Assembly (NCBI GenBank): GCA_003854995.1
Contig: RQOI01000114.1
Coordinates: 1-5,813 of the forward strand
Reading direction: 5' to 3'
From: Candidatus Zhuqueibacterota bacterium
GTDB lineage: Bacteria > Zhuqueibacterota > Zhuqueibacteria > Residuimicrobiales > Krinioviventaceae
DNA: 5,813 nt
The position numbers were made by a program, and so were the translations under genes. The notes under the pieces were generated by a model. That model saw only the letters and a list, made by a program, of their open reading frames with translations. It had not been told where the DNA came from and did no database searches. Shown in pieces: positions 1-5,813 of the stretch (position 1 is its first letter; each line of letters opens with the position of its first letter).

Positions 1-147
1 AATTGCTCAGACTTTTCACTTGCATTTTTGCGGAAATTTTCCTACATAACAAAGTCAAAAAAATTTGTCCGCCGCAACAGGCCCGCCATCATCTGCACTT
101 TCTGCGAGACGGTTGATGAGGATCGTGTGCGTCTATTCATATTACGG

Positions 148-175
148 TTGCAAAATAATGCAGGTCATATATCAT
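148..175 (+). promoter_or_regulatory. Possible sigma-70-like promoter of the propeller gene
   Basis: A -35-like TTGCAA (148-153, four of six consensus bases) lies 16 bases before a -10-like TATCAT (170-175, five of six). Transcription would begin near position 182 and give a leader of about 24 bases that still contains the whole ribosome binding site. The region is AT-rich, so chance matches are likely. A perfect TATAAT at 183-188 is less plausible as a -10 because transcription would then start inside the ribosome binding site. Confidence 0.3.
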
Positions 176-192
176 TTCAATTTATAATTAAA

Positions 193-200
193 GAGGAGGT
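193..200 (+). promoter_or_regulatory. Strong Shine-Dalgarno site that fixes the start of the propeller gene
   Basis: GAGGAGGT lies five bases before the ATG at 206 and is almost fully complementary to the 3' end of 16S rRNA. Together with the Lys-Lys plus hydrophobic signal peptide that follows at once, it makes this start very secure. Such a strong site is unusual for Bacteroidota proper, where Shine-Dalgarno sequences are rare. Confidence 0.85.
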
Positions 201-205
201 AATCG

Positions 206-2620
206 ATGAAAAAGTTGCTATGGGTTTTGTCATTCATTTTGCTTTACGCGGTATCCCTTTCTGCGGTTGATCTGAAGTATAGTGCTGCGCATGCCGAACA
301 AGTCGGCGAACGCGCGGTGCGGTTGGAGGCGACCGACGGCCCGAATGCCGAGCCGGACGAGATTCGTACGACTGCCGTTCCGGCTGCCGGCTTGCCCGGA
401 GTCAAGATCGGCGAGACGGCCTACAATTATCAAACCAATGATAATCTGCACGATCGTATTTGGTACGATGCAACATCCAAAACAATCCACGCGCAATGGA
501 TGTACGGCGATATCGCCGAAGTGCCCGGTTTCCCGGGTCGCCGGATGCAGTATAATTTCTGGGATGGCGCCAGCTGGCTGCATGGCTTGGGCATCCCGAT
601 CGAGACGCAGCGCGCCGGCTATGGCTCGCTGGCTGTGGATAAAAATAACATTGCCGTACCGACATCACATCATACCATTACCAATGAAGAAGCGACGCGG
701 GTGTATTATGACTTTGCGGCAGGTTTCGGCTTTTTCAGCATGTCCGAGGTGTGGAATGCCCGTCAGGACGGCACCAAAGACCTGGAACCCTTTTGGCCTG
801 ACGTCGCGACCGATGGCAGCGATGTCTGGTATGTCACGGCCACCAATAACAACCAGGACGACTGGGTGCGCCTCATCAACGGCGTCAATGACAACATCAT
901 GTTCTGGCGCTCGACCGATCGCGGCGCCACCTGGTCCGACTGGATTGCCATGTTTCCGGATACGGCTAAGTACAGACTGACAACCGGTGCATCCGGCGCC
1001 AACGAGGCCGGCAGCCACCAGGTCGAAGCATCTGATACGGACAATGACAAGGTCGGCGTGCTCGTCGCCAATCCGGGTCACGATTTTTACTTTTTTGAAA
1101 GCGATGATCGCGGCGTCACCTTCAAGGATGGCGTACAAATTCTCAATGCGCCCTTCCCTGAAGCGGATGATTATCTCACCTATCCCATCCGTTGGGATGT
1201 CATCGTCACATTGGACTCGACGACAATGGCGCCCGCTGACACATCACTTTATCCTTTCACGCGTGAAGAGACCAGTGATAGTCTCATCGTTGGCGAGCCC
1301 GGCTATCATCCGGCGCCGCATGGCCCGGCCGATCTGCTGTACCATAAGGGCGAGGCGCATGTGGTGTGGAATGAGACAATCTGGACGTCCGAATCAACCT
1401 ACTATCCCAATGGCACCAGTCTGACATGGATCACGCCGTACATCACTTTCCTGAACGGCGAAAATTCGCACAGTGAAGGCGGATTCAGCATCAAACACTG
1501 GAGCCCCTCCACCGGCATCTCAACCATCTTTAAACGTGACCAAACGACTGGCGTGTGGCCGGGCACTTTTCAACAATACGTCACCATGCCGCAGATCGGC
1601 GTGGATGCGGCCGGAAATCTCTACTGCCTGTTCACAAAATATAGCGACACGGACACCCTGGTGGCCGCAGATGGCATTACACAAGCCGAGATAGATTTTG
1701 GTCCGCTCTCATTCGGGCGAATCTGGGGCGCCAAGTCCGCCGATGGCGGCAAGACATGGGGCGATGCGGTGCAGCTGATCCCGGAGGACGATTGCATCCA
1801 TCAGAACCTGCGCTACATCAGCGTGGCGAACAAGAACGGCAACGACGCCATTCACATCATCTATCAGAACACGCCGGATGTTCCCGGCGTGCCGATCGGC
1901 GAGGGTTCAGATCATGGCACCTGGGCAAATGCGGAAATTCGCCACTGGGCCATTCCGGTTTCAGCGTTTCCAACCGCAAAGACAACGCTTTGGGGCCCCG
2001 ACATTGAGCTGGTGACCGAGACGACGCAGGGTGGCCTTGATTTCGGCGATATCGGCGAAACAGGCCCGGTCAGCAAGACTTTGACGGTCAAAAATGTCGG
2101 CGATCAGGACCTGGTCGTGACCAATGCTTTTGCCGGAGATGCCGATTTTACCGTCAGTCCATCGACCTTCACGGTGCCGGCCAACAGCAGCACACAAGTG
2201 TCCATCATCTTTGATCCGTCGGCAAAAGAGACCAAGGTATACGACACCTACATCGCCCTGCCGAACAACGATCCGAACGAGTTCAGCGTCGGCATTCCGG
2301 TGACTGGCACAGGCAAAGAGAATCCGAGCCTGGTCGAAACGCCGGATGCGCGGCCGACTGAATATAGCCTGTCGCAGAACTATCCGAATCCTTTCAATCC
2401 GGCGACATCGGTTCAGTTCAACATCGTGAAGGACGGCCATGTCAAACTGGCTGTCTACAATACGCTGGGCAAAGAGATCGCGGTCCTGGTTGACAAAAAT
2501 ATGCCGGCCGGATCGCACACTGTCAAGTGGCAGGCCGAGGATCTTTCGAGCGGCGTCTATTTCTATCGCATGACCGCCGGTGACTATAGCGCCACGAAAA
2601 AGATGATTTTGATGCAGTAG
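206..2620 (+). CDS. Secreted BNR/Asp-box beta-propeller protein with ASH-like domain and type IX sorting tail
   Basis: This 804-residue protein is probably exported through the Sec system and then across the outer membrane by the type IX system. Residues 1-20 form a signal peptide (MKK, then a hydrophobic stretch, with cleavage near residues 17-20). Residues of about 65-590 look like a propeller of six or seven blades. Three Asp-boxes are visible: S236-T-D-R-G-A-T-W243, S299-D-D-R-G-V-T-F306 (Phe for the usual Trp) and S511-A-D-G-G-K-T-W518. Blade-opening phrases such as 'PQIGVDAAGNLY' (from residue 462) recur between them. Residues of about 609-703 resemble an ASPM/SPD-2/Hydin-like beta-sandwich, and residues 719-804 form the type A sorting domain. 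Sialidases share Asp-boxes, but I see no Arg-Ile-Pro motif or recognisable catalytic set, so enzyme activity should not be assumed; binding or surface scaffolding is equally likely. The start is set by a strong ribosome binding site, and the gene ends in TAG. The substrate is unknown. Confidence 0.93.
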   Translation: MKKLLWVLSFILLYAVSLSAVDLKYSAAHAEQVGERAVRLEATDGPNAEPDEIRTTAVPAAGLPGVKIGETAYNYQTNDNLHDRIWYDATSKTIHAQWMYGDIAEVPGFPGRRMQYNFWDGASWLHGLGIPIETQRAGYGSLAVDKNNIAVPTSHHTITNEEATRVYYDFAAGFGFFSMSEVWNARQDGTKDLEPFWPDVATDGSDVWYVTATNNNQDDWVRLINGVNDNIMFWRSTDRGATWSDWIAMFPDTAKYRLTTGASGANEAGSHQVEASDTDNDKVGVLVANPGHDFYFFESDDRGVTFKDGVQILNAPFPEADDYLTYPIRWDVIVTLDSTTMAPADTSLYPFTREETSDSLIVGEPGYHPAPHGPADLLYHKGEAHVVWNETIWTSESTYYPNGTSLTWITPYITFLNGENSHSEGGFSIKHWSPSTGISTIFKRDQTTGVWPGTFQQYVTMPQIGVDAAGNLYCLFTKYSDTDTLVAADGITQAEIDFGPLSFGRIWGAKSADGGKTWGDAVQLIPEDDCIHQNLRYISVANKNGNDAIHIIYQNTPDVPGVPIGEGSDHGTWANAEIRHWAIPVSAFPTAKTTLWGPDIELVTETTQGGLDFGDIGETGPVSKTLTVKNVGDQDLVVTNAFAGDADFTVSPSTFTVPANSSTQVSIIFDPSAKETKVYDTYIALPNNDPNEFSVGIPVTGTGKENPSLVETPDARPTEYSLSQNYPNPFNPATSVQFNIVKDGHVKLAVYNTLGKEIAVLVDKNMPAGSHTVKWQAEDLSSGVYFYRMTAGDYSATKKMILMQ
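2030..2314 (+). other. ASH/choice-of-anchor-D-like immunoglobulin-fold domain in the propeller protein
   Basis: Residues 609-703 have the pattern of ASPM/SPD-2/Hydin-like domains: an opening 'LDFGDIG', then 'KTLTVKNVGDQDLVVTNA', then 'FTVSPSTFTVPANSSTQVSI', and a closing 'IPVTGTG'. In the family this is a beta-sandwich that often sits between a functional domain and the C-terminal anchor or sorting tail of secreted FCB proteins. Its likely role here is a spacer or an adhesion module. The assignment rests on pattern recognition, not on a profile search. Confidence 0.75.
2360..2617 (+). other. Type IX secretion (Por) type A C-terminal sorting domain
   Basis: Residues 719-804 follow the family pattern closely. 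'YSLSQNYPNPFNPATS' opens the domain, followed by 'VKLAVYNTLGKEIAVLVD', then 'MPAGSHTVKWQAEDLSSGVY' and the closing 'FYRMTAGDYSATKKMILMQ'. In known systems this domain directs the protein to the type IX translocon in the outer membrane, where it may be cleaved and the protein attached to the surface or released. It is complete and ends exactly at the stop codon, so the gene is not truncated. Confidence 0.93.
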
Positions 2621-2654
2621 TATCAAGTGTAAAATTGCGTATGCTATCATTATT

Positions 2655-2745
2655 AACCGCAGAGCACGCCGAGAATCGCCGAGAAAGAATCAAAAATTGA
2701 GAGATTTGTGCAAAAACTCGGCGTTTCTTTGCGGGCTCGGCGGTT
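2655..2745. repeat. Imperfect long inverted repeat (possible dispersed palindromic element)
   Basis: The left arm (2655-2683) and right arm (2717-2745) are 29 bases each. They pair at 24 of 29 positions plus one G-U, around a loop of 33 bases. The outer ends are AACCGC and GCGGTT and the inner ends CGCCGAG and CTCGGCG. The left arm is built of units of about ten bases: CCGCAGAGCA, then CGCCGAGAAT, then CGCCGAGAAA. The right arm has CTCGGCG at 2717-2723 and again at 2736-2742. The RNA could fold into a strong hairpin that stabilises the upstream message or weakly ends transcription, but no U-run follows, so it is not a classical intrinsic terminator. From general knowledge it resembles dispersed intergenic palindromes with 'accgcagag'-like ends seen in many environmental genomes. 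Confidence 0.8.
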
Positions 2746-2773
2746 GAAATTTATTCTTGTGGTTGACTATAAT
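2744..2773 (+). promoter_or_regulatory. Likely sigma-70-like promoter of the TonB-dependent receptor gene
   Basis: TTGAAA (2744-2749, five of six consensus bases) lies 18 bases before a perfect TATAAT (2768-2773). Transcription would start near 2780 and leave an untranslated leader of about 60 bases. The first two bases of the -35 element are the last two of the palindrome's right arm, so the repeat may supply part of the promoter. A second pairing, TTGACT (2763-2768) with TATTTA (2786-2791) at 17 bases, is possible but has a weaker -10. It is not the -33 TTTG / -7 TAnnTTTG type of Bacteroidota. Confidence 0.45.
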
Positions 2774-2829
2774 ATCGGTTATCTTTATTTATATCCATAC
2801 TCCAGTTATAGTGCAAAACTAGTGTTTAC

Positions 2830-2835
2830 GAGAGG
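2830..2835 (+). promoter_or_regulatory. Ribosome binding site of the receptor gene
   Basis: GAGAGG lies six bases before the ATG at 2842, a suitable distance. It is weaker than the site of the first gene but supports this ATG, which opens directly into a typical signal peptide. Confidence 0.6.
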
Positions 2836-2841
2836 TTACGC

Positions 2842-5813
2842 ATGCGACGAACCACGTTTGCTTTCATTCTCATCTTTATCTTTACCTTTCATTTTCTCGC
2901 CGTTGCGGCGACGGTCGGCAAGATCGTCGGACAAGTCACGGATAAAGAGACCGGCGACGCGCTCCCCGGCTGCAACATTGTCATCACCGGAACGTCCATG
3001 GGCGCGGCATCGGATGCGGATGGCGTCTTCATCATCATCAATGTGCCGCCCGGTGTCTACAGCGTCAAGGCGAGCATGATCGGCTATCAATCCGTGCAAA
3101 AGAATCAGGTCATCGTCAACATGGACAAGACGACCGAGCTGAATTACGAGTTGTCCATTGAGGCCATCGAGGGCGAGACCGTCGAGATCACGGCCGAACG
3201 ACCGCTGGTGGAAAAAGATGTGACGGTGAAAAAGACGGTCATCAGCGCTGCCGAGATTCGCTCGGCGCCGGTGCAGGATTTGACCGACATGTTCACCCTG
3301 CAGGCCGGCGTTGTGGCCATCGATTATCAATCCTATGGCATACCCGGCTTTGCCGAGCGCGGCGTCGAGCAGATTCACGTGCGCGGCGGCCGATCCGGCG
3401 AGATCGGCTACATGTTCGATGGCTTGTACGTCAGAAATCCGACCTACGGCGGCAAGGGAATGGGCACCCGCCTGAACAAGTATGCGGTGGAGGAGATGGT
3501 GACCGAGACCGGCGTGTTCAATGCCGAGTACGGCGATGCGCTGTCGAGCATGCAGAACTGGATCACCAAAACCGGCGATTTTGAGCGCTACGAGGGCGTC
3601 TTCCGCTATCAGACGTCGGAAATAGGCGGCAGCCTGGCCAATACCCCCGGCACTTTTCTCTATCCCATGTACCTTGAGGGTTTGAAGGATTTTGCCGGCG
3701 CCTTTGGCGGTCCGATTCCGTTCCTGAAAAACAAGGTCTCCTTTTTCATCTCTGGCGAGAGTTCTGTGAACAATGGCCGCGTGCTCGAGTTCGATGACAA
3801 AACCTGGACAGAGGGCCCGTTGCGCGGCAGCCCGGCGCATCCAGGCAATATGAACGCCAATTGGCTGCCACCATATAATCCCAATGATCCGGATGATCGT
3901 TCCGAGCCATTGGACAAAATAGCCGGGTGGGACAAGCTCGGCTATGAAAACATCTATGACCTGTTTGGCAAAGTGGCGTGGCGCATCAGTCCGGCGATGA
4001 AGCTGGTGGCGACCGGCTGGGTTGTGGATACGGACATGATGATGTATAGCAACGATGGCGAATCGATCATCTTTCGCTACTATCCCGAAGGCAAGAACCA
4101 CACGCTGCTCAACTCGGATCGTCAGTCACTCGAGTGGACGCATCAGATCTCCAGCAAGACCTTTTACACCACGCGTCTTTCACGATTTTATCAAAAGCGT
4201 CGTTATCTGGTGAAAAACTGGGATCAGGATGGCGATGGCTTTCAGGACTGGGTGGAAACCCGACTGAGCACAGATCCCTATAACGCAAATGCCAATACGG
4301 AAAATGCCGTGCCATTGGACAGCGATGGCGACGGTTATCCGGATGAGTTTGAGAGGAATATAGCCCTCATGCGGGATGATATCGATAATCCGCTCTTGCC
4401 GGACGACGCGCATCTCGATCCCTCTGTCCATCCGGATCCGACTGTCTATTCTATGGATGACGAGTGGCTTCGCTCCTGGCAATACAACAGCTGGGGGAGC
4501 GGCTATAATGCCCCGTACTATAATTATACAACAGAAGGCTCTGGCCGCTATTTTCACGAATCGTGGACAAACACCATCGAAGGCAAGCTTGATATCACCA
4601 GCCAGGTCAATATGCATCATCAGCTGCAGCTCGGCCTGGACGCCAAATTTCATGAACTCTATTTCGATGAGATTCAACTCCCTTTCATCCAGCAACCTTA
4701 TACGGAATTCTACCACAAACGTCCGGAAGAATACTCGGTCTATCTGCAGGATAAAATCGAGTATCCCTACATGACGATCAACCTCGGCGTACGCCTGGAC
4801 GCCTACGATTATAATACCGATGCCTGGGTGGATCCGAGCGATCCCAATAGTGAGCTGAAAGAAACGGAAATGCAATACGACTGGAGTCCGCGCATCGGCA
4901 TTTCGCACATCATCACCGACAAAGCGACCTTCACCTTCGGCTATGGCATCTTTCATCAGTTGCCGACCTATCGTAATATTTACCTCAACAGCGAACGCGA
5001 TTTGACGACCTTTTCACCCATTGTCGGCAATCCGCTGCTCAGCGCGCAAAAACTGTCGGCCTATGAATTCGGCCTGCGCAATCAGCTGCAGGAAGAGTGG
5101 GTCGCGAGCCTCGTCGGCTGGATGAAGGAGTACAGCGGCCTCAACGCCACCGAGCGCGTGCCGGCATTCCCGTTCAGTTATACGATCAATAAAGGCATCG
5201 ATTATGCGACCGCGCGCGGTTTTGATTTGACCCTCGAAAAGGTGGCGTTGCGGACGAATTGGAGCGGTCGTCTGACCTACACCTGGTCCGTCGCCAAGGC
5301 GAATCGCGCTGATCCGTGGGAAGGCTATCGCAACACCGACACGCCCGAGACGCAGCCCAAGCGCGAAATTCTCATGTCCTATGACCGCACGCACGATTTC
5401 AGCGTTTTGATGGGTTATCGGGTTCCCAAAGGCGGCGGCTGGGAATTGTTTGGCACAAAACCATTCAGCAATTTCATGACTAACCTGATCGTCGTCGCCC
5501 AAAGCGGCGCCCCATACACGCCGACGGTCGAGAATGTGCCGCAGGAGACGAATTCCGAACGCATGCCGTGGATCAATTACGTCATCCTCAGCGGCCAAAA
5601 GATCGTCCCGGTCGGCAGGTTTCAGTTGAAATTCGGACTGCAAATCAATAATCTGTTTGATCGCAAAAATGTCTACGATGTCTATAACGAAACCGGCAAG
5701 CCCGATGACCCAGGCCGGCGCGCCAACAATCGCGTCGTATCCGGCCTCAATTCGGATACTGTCTACGATCAGCCATTTTTTTACGGCCCGCGTCGCAGCA
5801 TCCAGTTCTTCAC
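2842..5813 (+). CDS. TonB-dependent outer-membrane receptor with carboxypeptidase-regulatory-like domain (3' end outside window)
   Basis: The reading frame is open from the ATG to the window edge: 990 codons plus two bases, with no stop. The product is an outer-membrane barrel that takes up a ligand using TonB-ExbBD energy; the ligand cannot be read from the sequence. Residues 1-23 are a signal peptide (MRR, a hydrophobic stretch, cleavage near 'AVAA'). Residues of about 26-105 are a carboxypeptidase-regulatory-like beta-sandwich ('GKIVGQVTDKETGDALPG', 'DADGVFIIINVPPGVYSVKA', 'GY'). Residues of about 113-245 are the plug, with 'IHVRGGRSGEIGYMFDG' at 178-194 and 'GVFNAEYGDALSS' at 224-236. The rest is barrel, ending in the family-typical 'NNLFDRKNVYD' (936-946) and 'FFYGPRRSIQFF' (979-990). 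The closing aromatic strand suggests only a few residues are missing. An acidic loop at about 458-545 carries two calcium-binding-type motifs. No SusD homologue is visible, so a SusC role is not supported. Confidence 0.93.
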   Translation, partial: MRRTTFAFILIFIFTFHFLAVAATVGKIVGQVTDKETGDALPGCNIVITGTSMGAASDADGVFIIINVPPGVYSVKASMIGYQSVQKNQVIVNMDKTTELNYELSIEAIEGETVEITAERPLVEKDVTVKKTVISAAEIRSAPVQDLTDMFTLQAGVVAIDYQSYGIPGFAERGVEQIHVRGGRSGEIGYMFDGLYVRNPTYGGKGMGTRLNKYAVEEMVTETGVFNAEYGDALSSMQNWITKTGDFERYEGVFRYQTSEIGGSLANTPGTFLYPMYLEGLKDFAGAFGGPIPFLKNKVSFFISGESSVNNGRVLEFDDKTWTEGPLRGSPAHPGNMNANWLPPYNPNDPDDRSEPLDKIAGWDKLGYENIYDLFGKVAWRISPAMKLVATGWVVDTDMMMYSNDGESIIFRYYPEGKNHTLLNSDRQSLEWTHQISSKTFYTTRLSRFYQKRRYLVKNWDQDGDGFQDWVETRLSTDPYNANANTENAVPLDSDGDGYPDEFERNIALMRDDIDNPLLPDDAHLDPSVHPDPTVYSMDDEWLRSWQYNSWGSGYNAPYYNYTTEGSGRYFHESWTNTIEGKLDITSQVNMHHQLQLGLDAKFHELYFDEIQLPFIQQPYTEFYHKRPEEYSVYLQDKIEYPYMTINLGVRLDAYDYNTDAWVDPSDPNSELKETEMQYDWSPRIGISHIITDKATFTFGYGIFHQLPTYRNIYLNSERDLTTFSPIVGNPLLSAQKLSAYEFGLRNQLQEEWVASLVGWMKEYSGLNATERVPAFPFSYTINKGIDYATARGFDLTLEKVALRTNWSGRLTYTWSVAKANRADPWEGYRNTDTPETQPKREILMSYDRTHDFSVLMGYRVPKGGGWELFGTKPFSNFMTNLIVVAQSGAPYTPTVENVPQETNSERMPWINYVILSGQKIVPVGRFQLKFGLQINNLFDRKNVYDVYNETGKPDDPGRRANNRVVSGLNSDTVYDQPFFYGPRRSIQFF
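4222..4353 (+). other. Two thrombospondin type-3-like calcium-binding motifs inside a barrel loop of the receptor
   Basis: Residues 461-472 read DQDGDGFQDWVE and residues 493-504 read DSDGDGYPDEFE. Both fit D-x-D-x-D-G-x-x-D-x-x-E with identical spacing, 32 residues apart. The linker contains 'STDPYNANA', like the 'GTDP' step between thrombospondin type-3 repeats. In that family the Asp and Glu side chains bind calcium. The motifs follow a strand-like stretch ('TFYTTRLSRFYQKRRYL', ending at 456) and come before strands resuming near residue 545, so they lie in a loop that I infer to be extracellular. More acidic residues follow (R511-D-D-I-D-N and 'LPDDAHLDPSVHPDP'). Confidence 0.75.

Noticed and set aside
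32..42. Small palindrome GGAAATTTTCC in the leader
   Set aside because: Five-base arms around one base are too short to support an operator, and no second copy is seen nearby.
28..270. 80-codon + strand frame in the leader, starting with TTG
   Set aside because: It has no ribosome binding site, uses a rare start, overlaps the well-supported start and signal peptide of the propeller gene in another frame, and its product resembles no family I know.
282..980. 232-codon + frame overlapping the propeller gene
   Set aside because: Its product is rich in Arg, Pro, Ser and Met, as expected from an out-of-phase reading, and the propeller frame covers the same bases with clear motifs.
1961..2650. 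229-codon antisense frame
   Set aside because: It is opposite the ASH-like domain and sorting tail of the propeller protein, whose + frame is clearly conserved. No motif is visible in the antisense product.
2655..2745. Calling the palindrome a rho-independent terminator
   Set aside because: The loop is 33 bases, the stem is interrupted by mismatches, and the bases after it (GAAATTTATTC) are not a U-run. A weak terminator effect is possible but not supported.
2766..2812. Exact 7-base inverted repeat ACTATAA (2766-2772) / TTATAGT (2806-2812) around the receptor promoter
   Set aside because: A 7-base match with a 33-base gap is expected by chance in AT-rich sequence of this length, so it is not claimed as an operator.
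2836..4101. 421-codon antisense frame
   Set aside because: It lies fully opposite the receptor's signal peptide, regulatory-like domain, plug and first strands, all recognisable in the + frame. Its His/Ile/Ala-rich product looks like a complement-frame artefact of GC-rich codon use.
4180..5643. Antisense frames of 258 and 209 codons (4180-4956 and 5014-5643)
   Set aside because: Both are opposite receptor barrel sequence, with low-complexity products lacking recognisable domains or start signals.
1..5813. CRISPR arrays, tRNA or rRNA genes, insertion sequences
   Set aside because: Nearly all of the window is two protein-coding genes. No regularly spaced direct repeats, transposase motifs, tRNA-like cloverleaf or rRNA-like stretches were seen.

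Overview
The window holds two genes on the + strand: a complete gene for a secreted surface or extracellular protein, and a TonB-dependent outer-membrane receptor that is cut by the right edge of the window. The organism looks like a Gram-negative bacterium of the Fibrobacterota-Chlorobiota-Bacteroidota (FCB) superphylum. The first protein ends in a type IX secretion (Por) type A sorting tail with the 'NYPNPFNP' signature, and the second is a large receptor with a carboxypeptidase-regulatory-like N-terminal domain. Both start codons have Shine-Dalgarno sequences (very strong for the first), and the best promoter candidates look like sigma-70 sites. That is unlike typical Bacteroidota and suggests a lineage such as KSB1, Calditrichota, Ignavibacteria or Marinimicrobia. 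The lineage is inferred from style, not from a marker gene.

Layout: positions 1-205 are an AT-rich leader with no convincing gene, a possible promoter at 148-175 and a strong ribosome binding site just before the first ATG. Positions 206-2620 encode an 804-residue protein: signal peptide, a beta-propeller-like region with three Asp-box (BNR) motifs, an ASPM/SPD-2/Hydin-like immunoglobulin-type domain, and the sorting tail. Positions 2621-2841 are a 221-base intergenic region with an imperfect 29-base inverted repeat (2655-2745) built from roughly 10-base units. A sigma-70-like promoter begins at the last two bases of that repeat. Positions 2842-5813 encode the first 990 residues of the receptor: signal peptide, carboxypeptidase-regulatory-like domain, plug, and nearly all of the barrel. 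Probably only a few residues are missing.

Both products belong to the cell envelope. The receptor should import a ligand across the outer membrane using TonB energy, and the propeller protein should be exported and either anchored or released. They may serve one uptake or surface function, but the palindrome and separate promoter candidates between them argue against a tight operon, and no SusD-type partner or enzyme is visible.

The two most unusual items are a pair of thrombospondin type-3-like calcium-binding motifs in a predicted extracellular loop of the receptor barrel, and the intergenic palindrome, which resembles a dispersed repeat family more than a simple terminator. I did not find a clearly new multi-gene system here.
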